Shown here: positions 21,454 through 31,074 of the stretch, piece by piece
Layout: each line of letters starts with the position of its first letter
Numbering within the stretch: position 1 is the first letter of the stretch
From: Cylindrodendrum hubeiense
Taxonomy: Eukaryota > Ascomycota > Sordariomycetes > Hypocreales > Nectriaceae
Assembly (NCBI GenBank): GCA_014621425.1
Contig: JAANBB010000391.1
Span: forward strand, 1 to 38,610
Length of the DNA: 38,610 nt
Direction: 5' to 3'
Notes under the pieces: model-generated
Seen by the model: the letters and a program-made list of their open reading frames with translations, nothing else
Database searches by the model: none
What the model was told of the DNA's origin: nothing
Position numbers and translations under genes: made by a program

Positions 21454-22236
21454 TTACGCTAACCTATCGCCGCCCTCAAAGCAAGTCCCTCTAATTGTAC
21501 CCGTGTTTATTCCAAGCTGAAACCCTCTGTTATTGTCGTGAGAAAATTCTACAACGTAGCTTGCCAGAGGTAATCCCACGAATTTCGTGGCGACGCCTGC
21601 AAACATCTTTTTCTGACCAGCAGCCTCATCTCGGAGCAATGAAATTTCGGATTTTTGTTCCATCTCTTGGACCTCTCTTTCACACAAGTACCGCTGGGCT
21701 GCCCCTGTGTCAGCCCACCACATGAGACCCATTAGATCGTCAACTAGCTCGCGAATGTCGTCGATAAGCCTCGTGAGATATCTTTCTTGATTTAAAGCCC
21801 ACTCCGTTTTCTTGAAGAATCCTTGCTTGCTTTGGCGTCTGATGGATAGTTTGCGAACCTTCTGGTGGAGCGACGCAGATGACGTGTCTAAGTTGCATTG
21901 TGTGGAGGAAGGATCATGCTGGAACCTTTCCAGTACCCGCTCGGCATCAGAAAATAAGCTCAGAATCTGGCCAAGGAGATTTGCTGCTAGTGATATGTTC
22001 TCTTCTGGAAGAACCGTGAATTCCAAGGACTGCACATCGTCTAGCGCATGACCCAGCCCCACGCACTCGCCCCAGCGACTGAGCCGAACTCTCGCGGCAT
22101 CTAGTTTCAACTGGCTCGTGAAAAAATCTCTGCCGTAGTTTTTGCCGAATTGGACGTATTCAAAGCAGTCAACTGCGTTGTTGAAGAGGCCGGCCAAGGC
22201 GACGACGCCGACCGCGAGCCCTGCGACTTCACCCAT
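21454..22236 (-). CDS. HeLo-domain cell-death protein with C-terminal RHIM-like (PP-type) amyloid motif
   Basis: One uninterrupted frame of 260 residues begins at ATG 22236. Residues about 5-215 fit the HeLo domain of the HET-S group: a hydrophobic glycine-rich N-terminus (GLAVGVVALAGLFNN), then CFEYVQFG, QLKLDAARVRLSRWGE, and ISLLRDEA near the domain end. In that family the N-terminal segment inserts into the plasma membrane and kills the cell once the C-terminal amyloid motif is templated. The C-terminal 26 residues contain NNRGFQLGINTGTIRG (residues 235-250), nearly the same as the end of the divergent hydrolase. This motif resembles the fungal PP/RHIM-like motif, not the HET-s repeats. 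The HeLo call is strong; the signalling role is inferred. Confidence 0.88.
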   Translation of the reverse strand: MGEVAGLAVGVVALAGLFNNAVDCFEYVQFGKNYGRDFFTSQLKLDAARVRLSRWGECVGLGHALDDVQSLEFTVLPEENISLAANLLGQILSLFSDAERVLERFQHDPSSTQCNLDTSSASLHQKVRKLSIRRQSKQGFFKKTEWALNQERYLTRLIDDIRELVDDLMGLMWWADTGAAQRYLCEREVQEMEQKSEISLLRDEAAGQKKMFAGVATKFVGLPLASYVVEFSHDNNRGFQLGINTGTIRGTCFEGGDRLA

Positions 22237-22586
22237 GAATCAAGTTGAAGAGAAGTACTTGTAGTGGAAAGCTGGGCAACAAGCTGTTGTGATATAGCTC
22301 AAATGAATGGTTTGGGCTACTTATTTGTATCTGGTGGGTTGGTGGGGAGATGAAACTAAAGAGCGGCAAGCTAGAGAAATGAGTTCGATTGATTGGATCT
22401 GAAGAGTCTGCCTTGCCACGTCACTCTGGATTTTCAACCGACCTTGACGTGAGATTAAGGCACATCGTGAATTTCCAATTTAGGTGCCTGATGGTTCGCG
22501 TTCAAGTATTTGAGCCTCTTCCCTTCCGCTCCCCCTCATTCCCAGTTTGGTCACCATTACCAACTTGTGGGCAGCATCGTAACGAC
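22237..22586. promoter_or_regulatory. Bidirectional promoter of the HeLo/hydrolase pair
   Basis: This 350-base region separates the divergent start codons of the HeLo protein and the SesB-like hydrolase and must drive both. No recognised regulatory site stands out. The arrangement suggests the two proteins are expressed together. Confidence 0.6.
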
Positions 22587-23691
22587 ATGGCAACACTAGA
22601 GGTTATCACAAATCCGCCAAGTGCGACCGTTGAGTATGCCTTCGCACCTTCGTTTCGATAAGCATCTCTCTAAGTGTCGCCATAGCATCGTCTTCGTGCA
22701 CGGCTGGCTCGATGGCCGGCAGCCCTGGACATATGACTCTGGAGAGTCATCAGTTTTCTGGCCCGAGACGCTTCTTCCCGCCGAAATCCCCGGCGCACGC
22801 ATAATAGCTTTCGAATATAAAACACCACTTGACAAGTTCTGGTCGGTCAATACGGAGACTCCACTGGACTCCATCTCTGATGATATTTTCTGGGAACTGG
22901 AGAATGAACGATCCAAGACAGAAACGGTACGCCCCCTGACATGCTCATAACATCCTTCGCTATATCTACTAAGTACAAAAGTAGACAAAACGCCCCATAA
23001 TCTTCATTGCTCATAGCATTGGTGGTCTTGTTTGTGAAAATGTATGCATCACCCCTCTCCCGTGGCGCAAATCTCACCAAAGATGTAGGGTTTGGTCAGA
23101 GCGATGGATGGTACGGACGAGCGTAAGGAACTGGCCAGTTGCATTCGACGCGTTGCATTTCTAGGAACGCCCCATGGAGGAGTCGATGCAAATTCGTGGG
23201 CCGATATTGCATTGAATTTTCTGATCCTGAGTGAGACGAAAGTGCAACGTCCTGAGGATTGGACTAGGAAATTGGGCAAATTTGTAGCACTTGGGGGAAA
23301 GTTCCCAGCCCTGGTAGAATCTCGGTCGCGTGATACCGAATCCCGGCTTGAGGTAGCCTGCTTCTATGAGGGCTTGCATACGAAGTGTGGCAAATTTCCC
23401 TTGACGGTTGCGGATGAGGAAACGGTCAGCCTCCCGCGTTGCCCCCCACCCGAAAGACTCGAAGCCCAGCATCAAAACTTGGGTATATTCGAAAGCAAGG
23501 AAGATCCCAACTTCCGGAGGGTTTCCAGACAGTTGGTGAGATGGGCAAGGGACCTCTCGAAGCCGAACAGCGTCGAGCAACAGGCGACGATCGTTCATGC
23601 GACTTTCTCAGGCGCCAACAATTCGGGGTTTCAGTTGGGGATGAATACGGGGACGGTGAGTGGGTTTACCTTTGGTGGGAGTACACGTTAA
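22587..23691 (+). CDS. SesB-like alpha/beta hydrolase with C-terminal RHIM-like (PP-type) amyloid motif
   Basis: Four exons (22587-22633, 22686-22926, 22985-23041, 23089-23691) give 315 residues. The short first exon is needed: only its frame starts with ATG and joins in phase to the catalytic fold (SATV then DIVFVHGW). The protein fits the SesB lipase/esterase family: a GW oxyanion loop after the first strand, nucleophile S107 in AHSIGG, LGTPHGG (residues 140-146), a probable acid at D224 or E225, and H243. The end (residues 292-307) is NNSGFQLGMNTGTVSG, 12 of 16 identical to the HeLo partner. In known clusters a SesB-like protein with an amyloid motif accompanies a cell-death effector and an NLR (HELLP/SBP/PNT1). 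The substrate is unknown. Confidence 0.88.
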
Positions 23692-24125
23692 AAGTGCAAG
23701 AGATTCGAACCTGTTATTTACACGCGGTTGGCTTTCCAGACTGATTATGTGCGTCTTCGAGGCGCTCAACATCTCAGATGGTCGTTAGGCTACATAGTCG
23801 TGCAGGTGGCACTACCTCGCTAAGGAATTGCGTATGAATGCCTCGATGCTAATCCGCGGCTGTCCATGGATGCTCTTGGGGCCAGCTGCTCGTTAATGTC
23901 TGTAGCGTAGCTTACAATACCAACCCTAGCGGATCTGTATATGGCGCTTTGAAACTCTCATGGCTTAGTATTCGCTCCGGAGATGATGCGATTTAGTACC
24001 ACGCACGGAGTGCTTCATGGGGGATTAAGTACGTCAAGCGCCGTATACAAATTGTTCCTAACTATGCAAATGTAAATACTACTAAACCTGGCATCTAATA
24101 TTCAATGAGAATATCACTGTCTAAT
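23692..24125. other. Convergent 3' intergenic region
   Basis: This stretch separates the stop codons of the hydrolase (+) and the F-box gene (-). No gene was recognised. A TTCGAATC-like string near 23703 resembles a tRNA T-loop, but no arms can be formed around it. Confidence 0.5.
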
Positions 24126-25656
24126 CTAAAATAAGTAATAGGTATCCTCTGGGTCATTTGTGATATGTGGATTCCACTCCAGGCCGTGCGCTCGGACCAC
24201 CTCACGCCAAGCACCCAGAACCTCCTCACTAGGTTTTTGCACCCTTGTCTCTGACGCAAACTCGAGATTGCGAGACTTAAGTGCATCCGGATTCGAATCG
24301 AACCCGAAACCCACCCACAGATTGCCTTGATTGCCGTGATAGCTGAAGAAAAATCCCTCTATCTCCGGCATATGGCTCGCACACCGGGCAGCTGCCAGGG
24401 CAAACCGATCCATGACACCTTGACTGTACGGTTCTCTCGGGTATTTTCTCACATACTTTTTCTCAACAACATCGTAAACTTTTTCGTAGTCGTCAGAATC
24501 ACTGGGAGAATCGTAGTCGTCTTGAGGGTCTCGGATATCGATCCGCTGGCCTGATGGTAACACGGCGGTGGGATGAAGGTAAAACAATTTCAATGTGGGC
24601 CAATGTGGTTTGTCGTCGGGATCCTGTGACTGCGGCCAGAGGAGTGTACTGTCAATACTGGCTTTGATAGTGACTCGACGAAGGCCGTCCCTCTGGGAAA
24701 AGTAATACAATTCTCGGCTTAGAATGTCGCCGGGGGCATCAGGAGGTACGATGCTCGGAGGTTGAAAGTGTCCATTTTCGGGGGGGGTCCGGTAGTAGAA
24801 CAGGCCGAAGCTTTCTAAAGACTTTGGTAGCTTATTCAAGGTATAGGCAAATTCTATTATAACTTAGTAACATTACGAACATGCAGGAAGGACAAATGTT
24901 AGAGTTGGTGGCTTTATTCTGAGACTTACCCGTTCTTTGACGTATTCGTAGATCGGTATCTATCGTCTCCAAATCACTGAGACTATACGACACCTCCTTC
25001 AATCGCACCATCTTGCTAGAGAGCATGTTAATTGAGGATGGTGTAAAAACAACACTGTGAGAAATCAAGGCCGTTCTGAAAACAGAGATCGTGGATAGTT
25101 CTGGGATATCTCTGTCCCAATGTGAAAACAGCTCGAGATAAGTTGGGCTGCGCATACCCCGATCAACCATTCTCTCATCTTCATCTTCCCGGGATTTCAA
25201 ACCCGTAAACGAGAAACAAGTAGTTTGCTCCGTCGGATATGATATATAGAATTTCAAGATAACCGAGGGTTCTTGGCGAGGTGGAATCCGCGCAAGAATA
25301 TCGAAAACCCGCTTGACCATTCTATTAAACACAAACTGATCGTCATAATCCTGAGGATTAGTCGAAACAGCAAGATCTTGACCGCGAACCTTGAAGTCGA
25401 ACCAGATAAGGCGGACATGAGCAAGACGACCTGGTATAAGACAGTTGTCGGCTTCAGGTCTAGCAAGCAAACGAGCGTTCAAGTATAGGTGACGGAATAT
25501 AATAGCCTCTACGACACTCTGCCATTGGCGAGAGATAGTTGCGTATGCGGCAAGTGAGGTATTGGGGATATGTTTCATCCTTCCCTCATGCCAATGTGTT
25601 TCCTTGATCAGATGTGAAATGATATCGGATATTATCTCAGGTGGAAGGTTTTCCAT
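24126..25656 (-). CDS. F-box-like protein of unknown target
   Basis: Two exons (25656-24930 and 24853-24126, with a 76-base intron) give 484 residues. The frame extends upstream, but only with a TTG start, so I begin at the ATG that gives MENLPPEIISDIISHL, a typical N-terminal F-box helix. The box spans about residues 1-45 and would bind Skp1 in an SCF ubiquitin ligase. The rest has no visible LRR, WD40 or kelch repeats; an acidic loop (SPSDSDDYEK) lies near the last third and aromatic residues are frequent. Fungal genomes carry many such F-box proteins that differ between species. The substrate and pathway are unknown. Confidence 0.85.
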
Positions 25657-26613
25657 GATGGTCTGAGTTGTGCGATATAAAGGGATGCAGCAAAGAGCTA
25701 GGGTGAAAGGCAACTTTTTTGCAAGATGTACGAGGTGAAGCTAGGAATAAAGAATAGAAACGAGGAAGCGATTTAAATACTGGCCGCATTTCTTCGAGTG
25801 CAGGTGATGTAAAATCATACGGTGAAGGAGGTTGTTAGACAGGGGGCCCGGAGGTGGCCGGAGGCACGGAATGACTCAGGCCGATGAGGGGTCAAGGGTG
25901 GCTGCTATGATAAGAGGAAAAAAAGCCTGTTGGAATACAGGTATAGACAGATCTATCTGATTAGATGGCGTAAGTATGAATCCGCCCTATTTATAGCTGT
26001 AAACTCTTGGCCAGCCAGACTCCTCGACGGGAGCTGGAAAAAGTGAATCAAGATCAATGCATCGCATCCTGGATCTTCGATGGATGCGATAATGTTGCCG
26101 GGCATGAGTCTCGGGCACGTGATGTCTGGAGGGTCGACATCCTGACCAGCTTCAAGTCAGCCTTGGCAGACAGGTGGGTCTGTTATTTGGGGCCAGATAT
26201 CCCTGTTAGGGAATCCACACGCTGTGATTAGGTGGCGGAGCTCTCTAAGCTCGATCTAGCTTCTTGACACTCGTCTCAATTGATCCGTAACCGGCTGTGC
26301 CTATGCCGCTATGATAGACAACCAGTGCGAGTCGTATGTTGCTTTACAGATAATAATCTGAATTGTCTAAGCTTAGTTTTCACTAAGGCTAAGGCAAGGA
26401 AAACTCTGTAAATAGTATGGAACAAACATCGGACAGATATTCATGGACATAGATATTTCTCGTCAACATCAAATTAAGGCTAATAAACGATGCCTAAGTA
26501 GGACAGAAACTGTAATATCTTCCGACTATCCTGCAGCCCCTAGTAAAAATAGCCTGATATCACATGCCCGAGGCTCATACGAAAGACTACCACCATGCAT
26601 TCCTCCAAGATAT
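25657..26613. other. Upstream region of the F-box gene and 3' region of the MFS gene
   Basis: This 957-base stretch contains the F-box promoter (left part) and the 3' end region of the MFS transporter gene (right part). No protein domain was recognised in its short frames. The right half is A/T-rich. Confidence 0.5.
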
Positions 26614-28424
26614 CTAGTCGCTCTTCGACTTGGAGTATTTGCCAGTAAAGACCCTGATTTTCTTCCCCCAGAAATAGATGGGGATACCAAGAAGCCCCAA
26701 GGCCGCCGTGAGACCACCAAAGACACTAAATGCTCCATCATAACCGTTGTTGGAGATGAAAGGAGAGATACCATAGCTGACACCAAACGAAATGACACCT
26801 CTGAAAGCGCAGATGATAACCAACAAGGGGCCAGCTCTAGCAGGATAGCTGTCAAGCAGATACGTAATTGCAACAATGTTTGCTCCGATGAAGCAGAAGT
26901 AGTAGGCCGCATAAACCCACACGTATATGAACCAATGGTAGTGTTCGGGGTTGGAAGCCGCCAGGCCGTAGAGAACAGCGCTGAAAGTGCCGATAATGGT
27001 TGGGAAGATCAGGGGGATGATTCTGATCTCAGGCTCGTGAAGTCCACCTCTGCGATTGGCGAACTTTTTAATCATCCAGTCGGATCCGTGTCCGAAGACA
27101 GGAAGGGCGACAAGAGCCGTGACGATCTGACCACAAGTCACGTAACTTGCTGAGGTATCAGGCCAGTTGTAAGGAGGGGCAGTGACGATGGAGCCGTAAG
27201 TAGTTCCGATAGCAATATTGACTCCCAATGTGAGACCGTTCAGACACAGGGCCCAGAAGACGTTGGGGAATAGGATAAGCTCAAAGGTCTGGACGACAAC
27301 AGCCCAGCAAGCCTTCCATGAAGGAGTTCCAACCCAGAGCTGCATGTCCGAGCGCCATGTACGAGGGACGTAGTTGACAAAGTCCAGTTCGGGTCGTACG
27401 GTGCAGAGCTCAACGGACTCACTATCACCTTCAGACTGCCCGGATTCCTGGAACGAGTTGAGAGACCTGTCGTACTTGGTCTCGGGCACGAAGAGGAAGG
27501 CAAGCACAAGCTGAACACCGGAGAGAATGGCGCCCAGGCCGTACCACCATTCAGGAGTGATAGCTCCGGCGATGGGACTGGCGAAAAGGACCCAAACCGA
27601 TGTGAGAACGACTTGGATGGTCTGTTGAATCATGAGGCTGCGGCCGCGTTCGTGGAGAAAAAAGATTTCCTATTGACATTTTGTCAGACAGCGCGTATTT
27701 TCGGTGGATCATTCATGCTCACCTGTGTAATCATTGGCACCAGAGCCTCGCTCTGACCAGCGGCGAGACCGATAACCATGCGGCATGCAAGTTGCCATTC
27801 GTAGTTCTTCGCATAGGCGCAGAGAACAGCGCCAATGATCATGACGACGGTGGAGCTGAGAAGGACGACTCGACGACCGACACCAATGGCAATTGGCATG
27901 CCGATGATGTTTCCAATTCCCCTGCGGCTTGAATCAGCATCTCCTGTATGAGTAGTCGGACTGAGGGTGCTTACATGGTGAGAGAGGGATAGGTCATGAG
28001 ATGGGTGATATCAGCGTATCCCTTGCCGGCCGCAGCGTACTCGGGAATGTAGAAGCCCAAAAGACCACCGAAGCCAGAAACAAGAGCGAGGCCCAGGGTC
28101 GAGACTAGATGAATCAGCAGGGCGAGCAGAGAGACGATGCGGGAGTCATACAGATAGAAATGACGACGAGAACAGTCATCTTCTGCCACATCGGCATGTT
28201 CAATGGGTCTGAAGGATTTTAGCAAATATCCTGTGCTATTGGACGTTTGTTTTACCTCGCGGATCAGCTGTCGGGGTTGGTATGTAGACGATCGTCCCTT
28301 CGGTGAGCTTCACCGTGCCCATGACGCCGACGGCCTCGTTCTTGATGCCATCCTCCTTGAGGATTTCAATGTCGACGTCTTCGACGTGATTGGAACCATC
28401 TTTCTTGACATCTATGGATGCCAT
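26614..28424 (-). CDS. MFS transporter, DHA1/HOL1-like
   Basis: Five exons (28424-28256, 28208-28152, 28104-27975, 27921-27723, 27669-26614) give 536 residues in unbroken phase. The N-terminal 55 residues are acidic and cytosolic, followed by DPLNMPMWQK (residues 57-66), the sequence before helix 1 in many fungal DHA1-type major facilitator proteins. Six helices, a long charged central loop (near residues 270-310, with YVPRTW) and six more helices follow. MPIAIGVGRR is a recognisable loop 2-3 motif. It should be a plasma membrane proton antiporter or symporter. The substrate may be a polyamine, cation or catabolic substrate; it cannot be told from sequence. Its promoter shares a CGAACCGA element with the next two genes. 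Confidence 0.9.
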
Positions 28425-29249
28425 GATTGTGTGGTGCCGTGGTGTAGTGCCCTTGCGTTGTCGTGCTGTGTCGTCTGATGTCCTACTATCCTCTGTCGCC
28501 TTAATTGGCGGCGTGTGGATCGCGGAACAGGTGGTGAAGTAGTTGTCGAAGCAGTGAGTTGTGGTGATGATCGAGATGGATCGTGGAAACGCTCCAGGGT
28601 CCTTATAGACAATTTCATCTCCGAGCCGAGCAGTCTCATCTCGGGGTGCAGATGTCACTGAGGCACGGAACGAGCATCATGCTGGGGGGTTGAGGTGACA
28701 TACTGGGATTGTGTGGCTAGCTCGTGGCCAGACCCTCGGGGCTGCATCTGGCTTTGCGGGGAAGCAACCGAACCCCGTGGGGTAGCGTCGTCAGATCCGA
28801 ACCGAGTCTCGATTGTGGTGGTGAGCCGAAGTGGCGTCAACCCCTGGTCGACCAGCGAGCCGGGAGTTGGCATCTCGGGGAAGGAAACCCGAGCTTGTGA
28901 GGAGTCTCCCCGTCGGATGCATTTTCGCTAAGTCGGATTGTCCAGTAAAGTCCAATTAGTTGTCATATGATCTGTTCTATGCTCGGTTTGCTATCTACCG
29001 ACTGAGAATCTCACAAGCCTGAACTGGTTAGTGTCGAGATAACCTCGCCTTAGATGGCTTAGCTGGATCACTAAGTTACTCCAACATCTCCAAATCGCCA
29101 TTGACCGACCGAAACTTCAACACAGCTATCGCGTATCTTGAACTGCATAGGGAAATCACGCGTGGAACCATTGATTGATGTGATGTGAATTTGGTACAAT
29201 TTATTGGATCATGTATAGCTAACTGAGACTACTGAACGCGTCCACCTGC
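28425..29249. other. MFS promoter and dioxygenase 3' region
   Basis: This 825-base stretch lies between the MFS start (-) and the dioxygenase stop (-). The part near 28500-28900 is GC-rich and is the likely MFS promoter; it holds a CCGAACCGAG element. The part near 28980-29230 is A/T-rich and probably the dioxygenase 3' region. Confidence 0.5.
28797..28806 (+). promoter_or_regulatory. Shared CCGAACCGAG element, MFS promoter copy
   Basis: The 10-mer CCGAACCGAG lies about 373 bases upstream of the MFS start codon. The same 10-mer occurs in the dioxygenase/hydrolase promoter on the other strand at 30834-30843. Read on the minus strand it holds two CGG triplets two bases apart, the kind of triplet read by Zn2Cys6 factors. 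No factor can be named. Confidence 0.45.
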
Positions 29250-30379
29250 TTAATAAGGCTTCACACCAGCAAGCTTGAGAACCGTATCGGTCACTACGGG
29301 CTTCTCAAATGGCTCTGTCCTGTACTTGGGGCACACCTCGCCGTCGCGCATGGGCTTCTCCTGCGTCGGGCGGATGTTGCAGTGCGGCCAGTGGGTGGTG
29401 CCAATGTAGTTCTCAAAGCAGTACTTCTTGGTCTTCAGCGCCTCCTCCTCGGCGAAGATGCGCGGCGTCATGCAGATGTACTGCACGTGGCGGATCTGCT
29501 CGCCTTCGGGGAACCGCGCGTAGTGGATGGTGCGCGAGTCCCAGAGCACAAAGTCGCCGGGCTCCATGTTGACCTTGAACATCTCGCAACCGCGGGACTC
29601 GAACCACTTGAGGTCCTTCTCGCTGAAGAGGAAGAGGTCCATGAACTCGATCTCGGGAGGAGGCGCATCCTCGTGGTCGGCAGACTCACGCTTGTGCTCA
29701 AAGAACTCGTTGAACAGCTTGGAAGAGCCCTTCATGAGCATGAGGCCACCGTCCTTGGGGCCGTTGGGGGCGTAGTTGAGGAGGCCCTGCACGGCTTGCA
29801 TACTGCTGCATGTGAGCTTGATGGGCCTGCAGACGGGAGATGGAGACTTACCCCTTGCGCTGAGGATTCTGGTCGGTATGGGGCCAGGGGCTCCAAGTGA
29901 TGTCCTTTCGGTTCGGCAGAGAAATGTTCATGCCGTCAAAGGAGCTGATGAGCTCCTTGGTTCCCCAAAGCTTCTCAAACACGGAGATGATGGCAGGTTC
30001 AGTGCGAGCCTCCCAGGCCATCTTCTCGTGAGGGGAGCCATAGGCAAAGTACATACTGTGATTATTAGCTACGTTTCTTTTTATTCGGAGAAAATACTCA
30101 CCCGCCCTTGAAGCTTACGGGGAGGTGCTCGGCAGTCCACGTCTTGGGGTCCTTGTCGTCGAAGCCCAGTTCAAAGTTCTTCATCCACTGGATCTGCTTG
30201 TCGCAGTAGTACTGGGCGCGCTCCTTGCTGATGACATTCTTGATGACGACGCAGCCGTTCTTGTGGAACTCGTCGCGCCAGTCTCCATAGAAGGCGCTTT
30301 CATCGAAGTCCATCAAGTCCTTGGCCTCGAAGCGAGGCGCAAAGGTGTGCTGCAGCAGGGGACCCTCGGTGGCGGCCAT
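29250..30379 (-). CDS. PhyH-family Fe(II)/2-oxoglutarate dioxygenase
   Basis: Three exons (30379-30102, 30055-29852, 29802-29250) give 344 residues. The protein fits the phytanoyl-CoA dioxygenase (PhyH) family of non-heme iron oxygenases. The iron triad is visible: H152 and D154 in PHTDQN and H254 in RTIHYA; R265, eleven residues later, is in place to bind 2-oxoglutarate. No signal peptide or PTS1 is seen (the end is VKPY), so it is probably cytosolic. It starts divergently to the CocE-type hydrolase across 695 bases. The substrate is unknown; fungal members hydroxylate metabolites as well as fatty acyl groups. Intron 2 ends in CAGCAG, which could add one serine by alternative splicing. Confidence 0.92.
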
Positions 30380-30758
30380 TTTGTCAGATAGGGATGTGGA
30401 ATGAAGCTCAAAGAAGGGTGGAAGGTGTTGTAGCTGGTGGGCTTGTCAACTAAGGTATAGGCTGTGTTGTGCTTGGCTGTTTGGTCGAATGAAGACTGAT
30501 GAAGGCATCTCAGCCGGGCTTAGATATACAGGGCATGGCCGTCGGTTCGCTTCGGAGCTGTGACTTGATCCGTCGGCTCCATGCCATCGACAACCCCCCC
30601 GCGTTTCGTCTGCCGCGATCCTTCGCATCCGGCTCGGTCGAATGAGGCGCTGTGAAATGGTCATCGCCATCTCTGGTCCCCGCAGTGGAGGCCAAGCCGT
30701 TGCATGTGAAGCAGGGTTCCCCGCAAAGCTAATGCACCCTGGCGAGCCAATCTCTAAA

Positions 30759-30768
30759 CCGAACCGAT
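30759..30768 (+). promoter_or_regulatory. Shared CCGAACCGA element, copy 2
   Basis: CCGAACCGAT lies about 380 bases upstream of the dioxygenase start and 307 bases upstream of the hydrolase start. It shares its first nine bases with the copies at 28797 and 30834. Confidence 0.4.
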
Positions 30769-30827
30769 CTCCCAGCGCAAGTAAGTGAACGACAGTGGCA
30801 GCGGATGAAGCGCTCCGAGGCTCGGGG

Positions 30828-30843
30828 CCGAATCTCGGTTCGG
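30828..30843. promoter_or_regulatory. Shared CCGAACCGAG element within an inverted repeat
   Basis: The minus strand of 30834-30843 reads CCGAACCGAG, identical to the MFS promoter copy. The wider segment CCGAATCTCGGTTCGG is an inverted repeat with 5-base arms CCGAA/TTCGG, suggesting binding of a dimer. It lies about 230 bases upstream of the hydrolase start codon. Confidence 0.45.
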
Positions 30844-31074
30844 CTGGTCGAGTTGCTCGGGGAGGAGAGCTTCAAGTTGGAGAAGCTACCCCAGTTGACC
30901 GCGGCATTGACCCGACATCGCGACAACGATGGGATTACTTATTCCATGATCCCGGGGTCTTTGCAAGGGTTCTCTTTGCTTTCATTCCCATTCAAACATT
31001 CACAGCTTCACCTTCTTCCCAGATACACTCAATTATATTATCCAGAAGAGACAGAGAAGCCCACATCCATAATC

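Larger units (their letters stand above)
30380..31074. promoter_or_regulatory. Bidirectional promoter of dioxygenase and hydrolase
   Basis: These 695 bases separate two divergent start codons. Three CGAACCGA cores occur at 30542-30549 (-), 30760-30767 (+) and 30835-30842 (-), matching one in the MFS promoter. The frame of the hydrolase stays open upstream to 30805, but that segment overlaps these elements and lacks homology, so I treat it as leader. Confidence 0.55.

Noticed and set aside
23699..23713. GGTTCGAATC-like string on the minus strand, possible tRNA T-loop
   Set aside because: The five-base T-stem does not pair and no anticodon or acceptor arm can be drawn.
25872..25878. TGACTCA (CpcA/Gcn4-type) site upstream of the F-box gene
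   Set aside because: A 7-mer like this is expected several times in 38 kb; no support beyond its presence.
30805..31074. N-terminal extension of the CocE-type hydrolase from ATG 30805
   Set aside because: No homology, overlaps promoter elements, and the ATG at 31075 has a good context where the family sequence begins.
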